From NCBI RefSeq assembly GCF_029222925.1, contig NZ_JARHUI010000003.1, forward strand, positions 293,721-357,720: DNA of 64,000 bases, written 5' to 3'. The notes under the pieces are model-generated. The model made no database searches, was not told the origin of the DNA, and saw nothing but the letters and a program-made list of their open reading frames with translations. Position 1 is the first letter of the stretch, and the number at the start of each line of letters is the position of its first letter. The DNA comes from Algoriphagus sp. CAU 1675. Its GTDB lineage: Bacteria > Bacteroidota > Bacteroidia > Cytophagales > Cyclobacteriaceae. Position numbers and translations under genes: made by a program. This document shows, piece after piece, positions 7,318 through 16,891 of this stretch.

Positions 7318-8109
7318 TCATTTTGCCAATTTCAATATTCGAAAAGCACCACGCATAACAAAGGAGAAAACAACACCACCAACAACCAGATCCGGCCATT
7401 TACTTTTTAGAAAATAAACCAGAATCCCAGCTAGTATTACCCCTCCATTCACTATAATATCATTAGATGTAAATATCGCGCTGGCCTGCATGTGAGCTTC
7501 ATCACTTTTAGCCTTGTTGATCAGCCAAAGCGAGACCAAGTTACCAATTAAGGCAAGTACCGAAATGATGATCATCCATTGAAACAGCGGTGTTTCGCTT
7601 TCGCTGAAAAACCTGCGCAAAACTTCTGAAAAACCTAACAGAGCCAATCCCATCTGAAAATAGCCACTGATTTTGGCTACTTTCTTCTTACGAGAAATAG
7701 CTGCACCGACAGCAAATAAGCTCAGGCCGTAGACGATGGAATCTGCCAGCATATCCAGCGAGTCAGCCACCAGACCCATAGAGCGGGATATCCATCCGGT
7801 AGTCATTTCTACTACAAAGAAGCCGAAATTGATGCCCAATACCCACCATAGTATTTTCCTTTGATGCGATTCGTCAACAACTGAAGGCAAATCAGCGTCT
7901 TCTGTGTTTTCCAATTTATCGTTTAGGTTCAACTCGCTGATAGCCTGATGAATTTGATCTATGTCACCAATGTGGTAAATTCCAAGTTGACGGGAAGGTA
8001 TGTCAAATTCAAGGTGTTTTATATTGGAAAACGACTCCAATTTCATACGAATTAACTGTTCCTCAGAGGAGCAGTCCATTCTCGATATTTTGAATATTGT
8101 TTTTTTCAT
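7318..8109 (-). CDS. Cation diffusion facilitator (CDF) family metal transporter
   Basis: About 263 residues from the ATG at 8109 (M-K-K-T-I-F); the frame is open to 8133, which would overlap the adaptor gene. The N-terminal 70 residues form a soluble domain with M-D-C-S-S-E, resembling a small metal-binding HMA-like fold. Then come membrane helices. The second carries the metal-site signature D-S-L-D-M-L-A-D-S and a later one T-S-N-D-I-I-V-N, as in zinc/cadmium/cobalt exporters. It follows the RND efflux genes directly, indicating joint export of a divalent metal from the cytosol and periplasm. The metal preference is not certain. Confidence 0.8.
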   Translation of the reverse strand: MKKTIFKISRMDCSSEEQLIRMKLESFSNIKHLEFDIPSRQLGIYHIGDIDQIHQAISELNLNDKLENTEDADLPSVVDESHQRKILWWVLGINFGFFVVEMTTGWISRSMGLVADSLDMLADSIVYGLSLFAVGAAISRKKKVAKISGYFQMGLALLGFSEVLRRFFSESETPLFQWMIIISVLALIGNLVSLWLINKAKSDEAHMQASAIFTSNDIIVNGGVILAGILVYFLKSKWPDLVVGGVVFSFVMRGAFRILKLAK

Positions 8110-8119
8110 ACTTCTATCT

Positions 8120-9382
8120 TTAATCATCGTCACCAGTCTCCCCTTTTTTCATTTCAGAAATTAGGTAATAAGCGTTGTTCCAGGCTACTTTTGTGCCCTC
8201 AGGAAGTGGCTCTAACAATTTAATTTCTACCCATCCGTCTTCTGTGATACCTGTTCGTACTTCTATGGCTTTAAACGCCCATTCGGTTTTGCCATCTTCT
8301 TCATGCGCTTCCGCCATAAAAATATAAGGCTTGCCTTCTTCTTCTATGATGGCACTTTCCGGCAAGGCTTTTACCTGATTATCACCCGTTCTTATTTTAC
8401 CATTGATATACATCCCCGGGATCAAAAAATCTTCTTTTTGATCTATCTCTGCGTGTACATGCACCGCTTTCGGGTTTTGTTCAAATTGTTTGCCTACCGA
8501 ATAGATTTTGGCAGTCAGCGTATTTCCCGGAACAGACTCCACAGTAAAGGACACTTTTTGTCCTACCTTTACTTTATAAATATCCTTTTCAAACACCATC
8601 AGGTCGGCATGAATGTGGTCGGTATTGACAATCATAAACATCTTGGTCTGAGGGTCTACATATTGACCAATCTGAACCTTGACTTTTTGTATGAATCCAT
8701 GGATGGGACTGACTACAGGTACGTACCCATAGATTTCCCCACTCCGTATCTTCTCCACATTCAGGCTTAGCTGCTTCAATTGGGCTTCATAGCCTTTTAC
8801 CTCACCTTTCATGGCCTGGTAGTCCGCCTGAATTTGCTGATAAGTTTTTCCGGAACCTACCTCTTCTTCATAGAGCCTTTTCTGCCGCTGGTTTTCTTTT
8901 TCCAGAAACTGTAATTGGCTATAACCCCTTACATAGTCAGTCTGTAACCTGGTCAGGTTGGGATGAGAAATATAGGCCAATACCTGCCCTCTGCTAACCT
9001 GGTCTCCCTCTATCACTTTGATGGAGGTTACGTTGGCTCCCAGAATAGCTGTAACGGTTGCTTCATGCTGAGGTGGCACTTCTAACTGGCCATTTGCTTC
9101 TACCACGCCCGATAGTGAGCGAATGGGTAGTGTGTCAATTTTGATGCCCAGGCTTTCAAACTTGAGATCCGAAAGGTGAAGCTCAGCCATCCCTTCTTCA
9201 TTAGTTCCTTCTTCACCCTCGTGCCCAGCCTCGCCCTCACTGTGTTCTTCGTGAGAGGCATCACCTGAGTTATCAGCCGAGTTGTTATCGCAGCCCGTAA
9301 ATACCGATACCATCAGTACCAATGCCAGTATATATATGATTTGCTTTTTCATTGTGTTTATATTTTTAATCTGATTATCCAT
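8120..9382 (-). CDS. RND efflux periplasmic adaptor, CzcB/CusB type
   Basis: About 420 residues; the better start is the internal ATG at 9352 (M-K-K-Q-I-I-Y), which gives a lipoprotein signal ending V-F-T-G-C. A His/Glu-rich stretch (H-E-E-H-S-E-G-E-A-G-H) after the lipobox suggests metal binding. Next are the barrel/lipoyl segments (A-T-V-T-A-I-L-G and Q-V-S-R-G-Q-V-L-A), an alpha-hairpin at about 150-210, and the membrane-proximal C-terminal domain. As a membrane-fusion protein it links the RND pump to the outer-membrane channel. It lies 18 nt after the pump gene and before the CDF gene, in one operon. Confidence 0.9.
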   Translation of the reverse strand: MDNQIKNINTMKKQIIYILALVLMVSVFTGCDNNSADNSGDASHEEHSEGEAGHEGEEGTNEEGMAELHLSDLKFESLGIKIDTLPIRSLSGVVEANGQLEVPPQHEATVTAILGANVTSIKVIEGDQVSRGQVLAYISHPNLTRLQTDYVRGYSQLQFLEKENQRQKRLYEEEVGSGKTYQQIQADYQAMKGEVKGYEAQLKQLSLNVEKIRSGEIYGYVPVVSPIHGFIQKVKVQIGQYVDPQTKMFMIVNTDHIHADLMVFEKDIYKVKVGQKVSFTVESVPGNTLTAKIYSVGKQFEQNPKAVHVHAEIDQKEDFLIPGMYINGKIRTGDNQVKALPESAIIEEEGKPYIFMAEAHEEDGKTEWAFKAIEVRTGITEDGWVEIKLLEPLPEGTKVAWNNAYYLISEMKKGETGDDD

Positions 9383-9400
9383 TCAGGTTTTATTAAATGC

Positions 9401-12400
9401 TTAATTTGATGTTTTTAAATAGTATTCCAGTTGGTAGCGGCTATTCAGGTAGTTGCCGAAGGCATTCCATGAGTCCACCTCTATGCGAATGGCATCCCTG
9501 ATGTTTTGCAGAAAAGTCACATAGTCAATGGCCCCTTCCCGATAAGCCAAAATAGCTCCGGCTCGTTGTTCCTGCGCCAGGGGTAGTGCTTCATCCCTGT
9601 AGTAGTTCCATGAATAAAGCCATTTCAGATACTGCTCTTTCATTTCCTGATAAGCTGCATTCAACTCCAACTGGTTTTGTCGCAGGTTTTGTCCTGCAAT
9701 ATCCCGCTGTATTTTGGCCGATTGTGTTCTGCCAAGCTCAGGCCCAAAAAACAAAGGGATCCGAATACCAATTTGGTACTGATAAAATCCTGATTGCCCA
9801 TCAACTTGTTGTCGTCCATATTGGCCTTGCAACTGTGGAAAAAACTGCGAACGCCTTTCTTTTATGGTCGCATCCGCTACATCTACCTGTTGTTTTGAAA
9901 CATTCAAAATAGGATGGTTCATTAGGGAATCGGCTACATAATTCAGCGGTTCATCCAAGTGAGTGGCCGGGATATCCGGCACGGTAAAGAGGGTATCATT
10001 GGCAAACCAAAGGTTGAGCCGCTGCAAGGCGCTGAGATAATCTCTGTACGCCTGCTCCTTCTGTATCTGTACCTGATTGGCCTGGTTGGAAGTAGCCAAA
10101 TATTCCAGCTTGGAAGTGGCTTCTGTTTCTAAGCGGATTCGTGCGGCTCTTTCAATATCGGTAAAAACCGAATCCAACTGCTCATACACCTGGTAATTAT
10201 TCTTTGAAGCATATACCTGCGCCCAGGCCTGACTTACTTCCCTTTCCAGTTCTATTACAGACAAATCCAGAGCGGCTTCTGCCAATGCCACCCGTTCCTT
10301 TTGCAATTTCAAACGTGGTGCTATACCGAACACATCAATCTGCTGCTGCTGGATGCCAAATTGTGTGTAGACACCATCCGATCCATTGCCCACTTCCTCT
10401 TTACCAGTAAATATTTGGGTATTCCCTAAGTCCCAAGCTGTTTTCTTGAGAGCCTGCTGGCTTTCAATTTCCAGACGTGCCGATTGAATTTTAGGATAAC
10501 TTTCTACAGCCCGCTTTCTGGCCTGTTCTAATGTGATCGTAGGTAGGCTGTCTTTCTCCTGTCCCTGCTGCTGTGCATTTGCCACAGCCGGTAAACCAAC
10601 CAGTCCACCACAAACGATCAGGGCAATGATCACATTAGCATTCGGTGCTTTCAGGCTTTTTCTTCTGTCACTTCTTCCTTCTACAAGAGTGTATAGCACT
10701 GGGAGCACTACCAGCGTAAGCAAGGTGGCAGTAAGCATACCACCAATTACCACAGTAGCCAAAGGCCGCTGCACTTCTGCTCCGGCAGATGCTGAAAACG
10801 CCATGGGCATAAATCCAAGAATATCCGTGGTTGCGGTAAGCATAATAGGCCTGATCCGTTCTTTAGTTCCTGTAAAAATGCGGTCTCTGATGCTGGTGAC
10901 TCCTTCCTCTTTTAGGGAATTAAATCGGTTGATCAATACCAAACCGTTCAGGACAGCTACACCAAAAAGCACAATAAAACCAACTCCCGCTGAAATACTA
11001 AATGGGATATCTCTAACCCATAGTGCAAATACTCCCCCAATAGCTGCCAGTGGAATAGCTATATAGATCATAATGGATTGAGAAAATGATTTCAGGGCGA
11101 AGTAGAGCAGAACAAAGATGAGAAAGAGAGCAATGGGTACAACAATTGCTAATCTGCTTTTAGCCCTTTCCAGATTTTCAAACTCCCCACCGTAGGAAAT
11201 ATAATAACCCGGAGGCAAGTCTAGTTGTGCATCCAGTTTTTTCTGAATGTCGTTTACGACTGATTCCACATCACGACCTCTTGTATTGACTCCCACATAA
11301 GTACGTCTATACGTGTTGTCTCTGGAGATTTGCATGGGGCCAGGCACATAGCTAATGTCGGCCACTTCTTTTATCGGAACTTGGGTACCATCGGGTAGAT
11401 CAATGTAGAGTGTGCGCAGGTCATCAATACTTTTCCGGTGCGCCTCATCAAAGCGGATGACCAGATCAAATCTTTTTTCACCTTCAAAAATCACCCCGGC
11501 CACACCACCTGCAAAGGCTGAACTCACATACTCATTGATCTTTTGAATGTCCAATCCATATTGGGCAATTTTATCCCGATTGTAACGAACGGTCATTTGG
11601 GGAAGTCCTGATGTACGTTCTGGGTTTACATCACCGGCTCCTGGCACGGTAGAAATTATATCCGCCATTTCCTGCACTTTTGCGGCAAGCACTTCCAGGT
11701 CTTCGCCATAGAGTTTTACGGCAATGTCCTCCCGTACCCCTTCAAGCAACTCATTAAAACGCAGCTCTACCGGCTGGGTAAATACCAGGTTAACCCCGGT
11801 CAGATTGGTTTCCAGCTTTTCCTTGATTTGCTCAATTAGCTCGTCCTTGGTTTCAACTGAAACCCATTTATCTTTATCTTTTTCCAATATGAGGTACATA
11901 TCGGCTATATCCATCGGCATGGGGTCCGTAGGGATATCGGCCACCCCAATTCTGGCAGTTACTGTTTTTATTTCGGGAAAACTTTCCAGCAACAGGTTCT
12001 CAATCTTGATTGATACCTCTTTAGACTCACTTAGGGAACTTCCGGGCCTGATGAGTGCCTGCATCGCGATATCTCCTTCATCAAGCTGTGGCACAAACTC
12101 CCCTCCCATACGTGAAAAAATGAAACCGGCTGCTACTAGTAGCACAATAGCTACGGTGATCACAATTGCTTTAAAACGCAGCGCACCTTTTAGCAAAGGC
12201 AAATAAACCCATTGAATGCCATCTATTATTTTATCACTAACCTTTTCCAGCCAGCGTTCAAATCGTCCAAACCAGTTCTTTTTGTTTTGAACAGGTTTCA
12301 TAAACAAGGCCGACATCATCGGTACATACGTCAGACAAAGGAAAATGGCACCAATCATGGCAAAGCCAAATGTATAGGCCATCGGCTGAAACATCTTACC

Positions 12401-13813
12401 TTCCACCCCGGTAAGGAATAAGATGGGGGTAAATACAATGAGGATGATAATCTGTCCGAAAAAGGCCGAACTCATCATTGTACTGCCCGCATCATAAGCA
12501 ACCTCATCCATTACGCCCTGGTTGAATTTGATTTTCCCTGACCGGATGCGCTTTTGGATTTCATACACTGTGCCCTCTATAATGATCACCGCCCCGTCAA
12601 TGATGATCCCAAAATCAATGGCCCCAAGGCTCATCAGGTTGGCCCACACATTGAACTGCTTCATTAAAATGAAGGCAAACAGTAGGGAAAGCGGAATGGT
12701 AGTCGCAGTGATAATACCGCCACGAAGGCTACCCAACAGAATCACCAGGGCGAAAATGACAATCAGCGCCCCTTCTATAAGATTGGTTTTTACAGTATCG
12801 GTAGTCCTGGAAATTAAATCACTACGATCAATTATCGTATTGATCGCTAATCCCTCCGGAAGAGATTTTTCTATCTCTTCCATACGCTCTTTTACATTCT
12901 GAATGACTGCATTGGGATTGGAGCCTTTTAGCATCATAATAATGCCGCCAACAGCTTCTTTTCCATCCTGTGTGAAAGCCCCATATCGCACCTGGCTGCC
13001 GAAGTGTACTTTAGAGGCTACATCACCTACCGTAACCGGGATCCCATTTTCTGTTTTTATGACGATTTTTCGGATATCATCCAGAGAGCGCACCAAGCCT
13101 TCTCCACGGATGAAATTAGACATCCTGTTCTTCTCAATGTAAGCCCCACCGGTATTAACATTGTTTCTGGCCAGAGCCTCATATACTTGAGAGATGCTCA
13201 CATTCTGTGCATTGAGTTTATCCGGGTTAATGGCCACTTCATATTGCTTAATATAGCCACCGAAAGAATTCACCTCAACCACACCTTCAAGCAAAGTTAA
13301 TTGCCGTTTTACAATCCATTCTTGGATCGTGCGCAACTCCATAGGTGAATACATCGAGTCATAACCCTCTTGTGGTTCAATGGTGTATTCATAAATTTGG
13401 CCTAAACCGGTAGAAATGGGACCCATTGATGGGCTTCCAAATTTCTCAGGTATGGTCTCTTTTAATTCGATCAGTTTTTCCTGTACCAGTTGGCGGGGCA
13501 GATAGGTACCCATATCGTCTTCAAAAACAATGGTAACGACAGAGAGGCCGAACCTCGAAACAGAACGGATTTCATCTACTCCCGGCAGGTTGCCCATGGC
13601 CAGCTCCACAGGGTAAGTAACGAACTGTTCGATATCCTCAGTGGCCAGGTTTTCTGATACAGTAATTACCTGCACCTGATTATTGGTAATGTCGGGTACA
13701 GAGCCCAGATTGACGGTGGACATGGAGTATATACCCACTCCAATGAGCGCCAGCGTGAGCAGGCCAATAATAAGCTTGTTTTTTATTGAAAACGAAATTA
13801 TTTGATTAATCAT
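9401..13813 (-). CDS. CzcA-type heavy-metal RND pump fused to a TolC-like channel
   Basis: 1470 residues, about 400 longer than an ordinary CzcA/CusA. Residues 1-1042 are a complete HME-RND pump. TM4 carries DFGIIIDGAV near residue 397, the proton-relay signature of the divalent-cation (Zn/Co/Cd/Ni) types, not the Cu/Ag CusA type. After the last pump helix, residues 1057-1082 look like a signal peptide (I-I-A-L-I-V-C-G-G-L ending A-N-A-Q). They are followed by an outer-membrane efflux protein of the CzcC/TolC family with its paired coiled-coil repeats (L-E-Q-A-R-K-R-A and Y-R-E-G-A-I-D-Y-V-T). The fusion therefore spans inner membrane to outer membrane. It is first in the operon with the adaptor and CDF genes. 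Confidence 0.9.
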   Translation of the reverse strand: MINQIISFSIKNKLIIGLLTLALIGVGIYSMSTVNLGSVPDITNNQVQVITVSENLATEDIEQFVTYPVELAMGNLPGVDEIRSVSRFGLSVVTIVFEDDMGTYLPRQLVQEKLIELKETIPEKFGSPSMGPISTGLGQIYEYTIEPQEGYDSMYSPMELRTIQEWIVKRQLTLLEGVVEVNSFGGYIKQYEVAINPDKLNAQNVSISQVYEALARNNVNTGGAYIEKNRMSNFIRGEGLVRSLDDIRKIVIKTENGIPVTVGDVASKVHFGSQVRYGAFTQDGKEAVGGIIMMLKGSNPNAVIQNVKERMEEIEKSLPEGLAINTIIDRSDLISRTTDTVKTNLIEGALIVIFALVILLGSLRGGIITATTIPLSLLFAFILMKQFNVWANLMSLGAIDFGIIIDGAVIIIEGTVYEIQKRIRSGKIKFNQGVMDEVAYDAGSTMMSSAFFGQIIILIVFTPILFLTGVEGKMFQPMAYTFGFAMIGAIFLCLTYVPMMSALFMKPVQNKKNWFGRFERWLEKVSDKIIDGIQWVYLPLLKGALRFKAIVITVAIVLLVAAGFIFSRMGGEFVPQLDEGDIAMQALIRPGSSLSESKEVSIKIENLLLESFPEIKTVTARIGVADIPTDPMPMDIADMYLILEKDKDKWVSVETKDELIEQIKEKLETNLTGVNLVFTQPVELRFNELLEGVREDIAVKLYGEDLEVLAAKVQEMADIISTVPGAGDVNPERTSGLPQMTVRYNRDKIAQYGLDIQKINEYVSSAFAGGVAGVIFEGEKRFDLVIRFDEAHRKSIDDLRTLYIDLPDGTQVPIKEVADISYVPGPMQISRDNTYRRTYVGVNTRGRDVESVVNDIQKKLDAQLDLPPGYYISYGGEFENLERAKSRLAIVVPIALFLIFVLLYFALKSFSQSIMIYIAIPLAAIGGVFALWVRDIPFSISAGVGFIVLFGVAVLNGLVLINRFNSLKEEGVTSIRDRIFTGTKERIRPIMLTATTDILGFMPMAFSASAGAEVQRPLATVVIGGMLTATLLTLVVLPVLYTLVEGRSDRRKSLKAPNANVIIALIVCGGLVGLPAVANAQQQGQEKDSLPTITLEQARKRAVESYPKIQSARLEIESQQALKKTAWDLGNTQIFTGKEEVGNGSDGVYTQFGIQQQQIDVFGIAPRLKLQKERVALAEAALDLSVIELEREVSQAWAQVYASKNNYQVYEQLDSVFTDIERAARIRLETEATSKLEYLATSNQANQVQIQKEQAYRDYLSALQRLNLWFANDTLFTVPDIPATHLDEPLNYVADSLMNHPILNVSKQQVDVADATIKERRSQFFPQLQGQYGRQQVDGQSGFYQYQIGIRIPLFFGPELGRTQSAKIQRDIAGQNLRQNQLELNAAYQEMKEQYLKWLYSWNYYRDEALPLAQEQRAGAILAYREGAIDYVTFLQNIRDAIRIEVDSWNAFGNYLNSRYQLEYYLKTSN

Positions 13814-13894
13814 AGCTTTACTTTTATCAGGATCTCTTGATAAAGAAGTCCTGATGTTTATGACTTTTAAACATGTTGATTTGGAAATACAAGC

Positions 13895-13918
13895 CCTACT
13901 GTTCTATTGGACAGTAGG
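13895..13918 (-). promoter_or_regulatory. Hairpin in the leader of the RND pump gene
   Basis: CCTACTGT (13895-13902) and ACAGTAGG (13911-13918) form a perfect 8-bp inverted repeat about 80 nt before the pump start. It has no T-tract, so a protein-binding dyad or leader structure is likelier than a terminator. Confidence 0.35.
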
Positions 13919-14000
13919 CGGGATGGTGGTTATTGAATAACACTGACGTGACTTTAAAAACACAGGTGTTAATGCCCGTGAATAAGTAAGCAATAACCTT

Positions 14001-14330
14001 TTAGGAAAACTTTGGGGGATGCCAAACGGCATTTATTAAATTAAAAGAAATACCATTGTTGTAGTTTCTGGGCAACTTATTATTATCCGCAAATACCAGA
14101 TTGATAATTACCCTATTGTTTCCAAAAGAGATTGCATGTACATGACTACATTGACAACGACAGAGTGGGGGGCAATTTTCGTTATCCTGATTTCCGCTCT
14201 CCTGCTGACTAGATTCTGTATTTGAGTAGTTGTAAACACCATCATACGAGTTACTACGACAAGCTCCCTCAATAGGGACTGTGGAGAGCATCAGCGTAAA
14301 CGTGGCGAATATCAAAGATAAATACTTCAT
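14001..14330 (-). CDS. DUF6660 family secreted Cys-rich protein
   Basis: 109 residues. A clear signal peptide (about 1-22, ending E-G-A) is followed by a mature part with the Cys-rich motif NCPPLCRCQCSH, characteristic of DUF6660. These are small exported proteins typically found next to CusA/CzcA-type efflux genes in Bacteroidota. The cluster of Cys and His suggests periplasmic binding of soft metals. Here it precedes the RND pump and follows the Fur-family gene on the same strand, with a 45-nt gap from Fur. Biochemical function is not established. Confidence 0.7.
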   Translation of the reverse strand: MKYLSLIFATFTLMLSTVPIEGACRSNSYDGVYNYSNTESSQQESGNQDNENCPPLCRCQCSHVHAISFGNNRVIINLVFADNNKLPRNYNNGISFNLINAVWHPPKFS

Positions 14331-14375
14331 TGGTCACAAAGATAATGAAGCGATAGTGCAACCCGATTGCAAAGG

Positions 14376-14786
14376 TTATTGGTTACACTTATCGCATAAT
14401 CCTTTAATGACCATGTTAGCTTGTGCCATTTTAAAATTATTTGGTAGATTGACTAAAGGAATAGGGTGGTCTAAAAGGCAAAAAGTCATTTCACATGAAG
14501 TGCAATAGAAATGATAATGAAGGTCTTCTGGATCGCAATTGCAGCCTTCTACACATACAGCATACTTGGTCATCCCTGAGCCATCTTCGATACTATGGAT
14601 CACCTTATGATCTTCAAAAGTTTTTAGTGTGCGAAAAATTGAACTTCTGTCTGATTGATCGAGACCAACTTCAATGTCCTTTAAAGACTGTGCTTTCTTT
14701 TGTTCTAATAGGTAGCGCAGTACTACTATCCTTACAGCAGTCGGCTTTACGTCCTTAATTTTAAATATTTCTTCTATTCTGTCCAT
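14376..14786 (-). CDS. Fur-family metal-responsive regulator
   Basis: 136 residues from the ATG at 14786, which overlaps the Argonaute stop as TAATG. An upstream TTG at 14798 in the same frame is less likely. The N-terminal winged helix (T-A-V-R-I-V-V-L-R-Y-L-L and S-S-I-F-R-T-L-K-T-F) is followed by the dimerisation/metal domain with H-Y-H-F-Y-C-T-S-C and a terminal C-D-K-C, forming the structural zinc site of Fur/Zur/PerR proteins. It is the last gene of the defence operon by spacing, yet is followed by the DUF6660 and RND genes it more plausibly controls. The sensed metal is not evident. Confidence 0.85.
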   Translation of the reverse strand: MDRIEEIFKIKDVKPTAVRIVVLRYLLEQKKAQSLKDIEVGLDQSDRSSIFRTLKTFEDHKVIHSIEDGSGMTKYAVCVEGCNCDPEDLHYHFYCTSCEMTFCLLDHPIPLVNLPNNFKMAQANMVIKGLCDKCNQ

Positions 14787-16885
14787 TACAAGAACCAAAG
14801 ATTGTCTTTACCGTAATCAGGAATCTCGTTGCCTTCAAAGTAGGGGAGCATTTCTGCCACCATTTCAGGGTACTTGATTGTTACGGGCAAATTTTGTTGT
14901 CTTACTGATTTCCAGTACATGCGACTGAATTGATACACTTGATTGATAAGCTCTTTGACTGTTTTGTAATCATCAACCAATTCAGGGTTGGAGCAATTTA
15001 TCTTGAGCTTTACCGGAAATGAAAATCCATCATTGAAATTGAACTCTGATGCGGAATACCTGGTATTGTTGAAAAGTAAAAACCTGTTGTAACCTAATTT
15101 GATGAATGTGCCACTTACTGGCATCAAATCTTTCCAGTCTAAATCAAAGGCAACAATATCGGAGGATTCCGTTTTATTGATGGTGACGATAAAGACCGGA
15201 ATGTTCAATTCCAATTCTTTCAGGCCGTTTTCAATCGGTTCTACTTCCTCTCTACTCATGTCTTTGTAGAAGTGAATTACCAGCCTTCGGATTCCTGTAT
15301 TTACATTCACATAGTCTTTAACCGCTCTTAGGATAGAACCTGCCAACTCTTTTGTTTGGTCTTTCTGAAAGCATTCAAAGCGATTAAATTTCCCTGTATT
15401 GGAGAAACTGAAAGCACTGCCGATATATTGAATGTCAACTTCTGTGTGCTTGAATGCTCCAACTCCAACAATCAATTCATTTTTCAGCTTTGTGTCCAAC
15501 CTCCACGGAGTGCCATTGAGCTTTGCGAGAATGGCTATTGCGATGTTTGGCAAGCTGAAATGATACTTGTCGTTGGTAATCACTTTATCAGGGTCTATCA
15601 CCTGAGAGGAAACTCCTTTTTTCAATAGTAGCTCTTTCAGCTTGTAGTAAACCAACCTCTGAGATTTGACTGGAACATTCTTGCTGATTGGGGTAATGTA
15701 AATAGCTATGTGCTGAATGTCGGTATCAAAGTCCTTGTCATTGATTTGCTCATACAGTTCCGGCCAAGGATTATCCCTATCTTTAAAATAGATTGCGAGT
15801 TCTTTATCTGGATGATACGGTGTATGAATGAATTTTGATAGCCCCCTAAAGCCGTTGAGTTTGCCGTTAAAGTAGTTGTGAATCTTGGTAGCTACTTCTC
15901 TATCATCTTCATGGAGAATAAAAAAGAAATGAATCTTTGATGATGGGCTTAACTCGAAAGGACCATTTTCTGTAATGCCATAATACGGTACATGGTGCAG
16001 CTTTTGATTTCCAAATACGAGTTTGTTGCTGGACTTTTCAATTGAACCGATGCGGACTTCATCAACTGGAATAAACCCTTTAGATGAAAGCGGAATGATG
16101 GCCTTGAACTCGGTTGTATTAAGCTGCTCTCTGTAAAATTTATCAATGGCCGTTTTGAATTTCTTGTATTTGTTCGTCTTGTCCGGGGCTTCTGTTTCCT
16201 GGTGCAAAGCATCCCTGATTTCAAAATTCCAAACAGGATAAACCTTGTCGTAATTTCTTTTACCATCATCCGGCAATTCATCAAAGCGGTGTAGCCCTTT
16301 TTCATAGACCACCCAATTGAATGCCCTTACTGGTACTTCTTCAAATAATTCTGAGACAGGTGTTTTGAAAATCTTTGACTTGCCCTCAAATGTGACCAAT
16401 AATTCAAGGCTACTGGAAACTGTCCTAAACTGCACTTTCAAGGAAAAACGGTCAAAGGTTTTGTATATCCCTTCCTTGTCTTGTGTATCGCTTGGCAACC
16501 AAACTTCTGTATCGCTTACAAAATTAGGTTTGACCAAACAGCCCTTAGTTTTGAAATGGTTATGGATTAATGAATTGTAGTAGCGTTTGAGAATTGATGA
16601 AGACAATGCGGAATTGGAAATCGGAACGGTTTTCTCAATTCCTTCTTCAGTTGTGATTTTCTCAAAGGTTGGTGTAGTTGGCTTAGTGACCGGAATGAAC
16701 CCTTCTTTTTCTTGGCAAAACGATGTGTAGTAATGCTCCTGCTCTCCATACTTATCAAAGACCTCATCAGGAACTAATGAATGATAAATTCGTGTGGTTC
16801 CCTCTTGCTCCTTATCTGAAAAATAGAAGGTAAGCGAATCGCTCGGGTGATTGAATGTTAGTATGTTAAAACAGTGCTTGGGCAT
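14786..16885 (-). CDS. Prokaryotic Argonaute (pAgo), full-length, PIWI site apparently degenerate
   Basis: 699 residues, the length of a long pAgo. N and PAZ-like regions occupy about 1-385. The MID domain (about 388-460) has the guide 5'-phosphate pocket pattern Y414-K415, Q428 and K455, within S-S-Q-V-I and A-I-L-A-K-L-N-G-T-P-W. The PIWI domain (about 440-699) ends with the typical Q-V-Y-Q-F-S-R-M-Y-W-K-S-V and L-P-V-T-I-K-Y. Where active proteins have I-V-G-x-D, this one has LIVGVGAF (471-478), so the first catalytic Asp is missing. The other tetrad positions are not obvious either. It probably binds guide and target without cutting and would need a partner effector. It starts 6 nt after the RhuM-family gene. 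Confidence 0.8.
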   Translation of the reverse strand: MPKHCFNILTFNHPSDSLTFYFSDKEQEGTTRIYHSLVPDEVFDKYGEQEHYYTSFCQEKEGFIPVTKPTTPTFEKITTEEGIEKTVPISNSALSSSILKRYYNSLIHNHFKTKGCLVKPNFVSDTEVWLPSDTQDKEGIYKTFDRFSLKVQFRTVSSSLELLVTFEGKSKIFKTPVSELFEEVPVRAFNWVVYEKGLHRFDELPDDGKRNYDKVYPVWNFEIRDALHQETEAPDKTNKYKKFKTAIDKFYREQLNTTEFKAIIPLSSKGFIPVDEVRIGSIEKSSNKLVFGNQKLHHVPYYGITENGPFELSPSSKIHFFFILHEDDREVATKIHNYFNGKLNGFRGLSKFIHTPYHPDKELAIYFKDRDNPWPELYEQINDKDFDTDIQHIAIYITPISKNVPVKSQRLVYYKLKELLLKKGVSSQVIDPDKVITNDKYHFSLPNIAIAILAKLNGTPWRLDTKLKNELIVGVGAFKHTEVDIQYIGSAFSFSNTGKFNRFECFQKDQTKELAGSILRAVKDYVNVNTGIRRLVIHFYKDMSREEVEPIENGLKELELNIPVFIVTINKTESSDIVAFDLDWKDLMPVSGTFIKLGYNRFLLFNNTRYSASEFNFNDGFSFPVKLKINCSNPELVDDYKTVKELINQVYQFSRMYWKSVRQQNLPVTIKYPEMVAEMLPYFEGNEIPDYGKDNLWFL

Positions 16886-16891
16886 TTTACA

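Noticed and set aside
6302-7399. Three minus-strand open frames (6302-6535, 6574-7014, 7028-7399)
   Set aside because: They are Ser/Leu/Phe-rich products of strand skew, overlap a repeat or the CDF gene, and show no domain or start signal.
10533-13300. Several plus-strand frames opposite the RND pump gene
   Set aside because: They are antisense shadows of a well-supported 1470-codon gene and show no motif.
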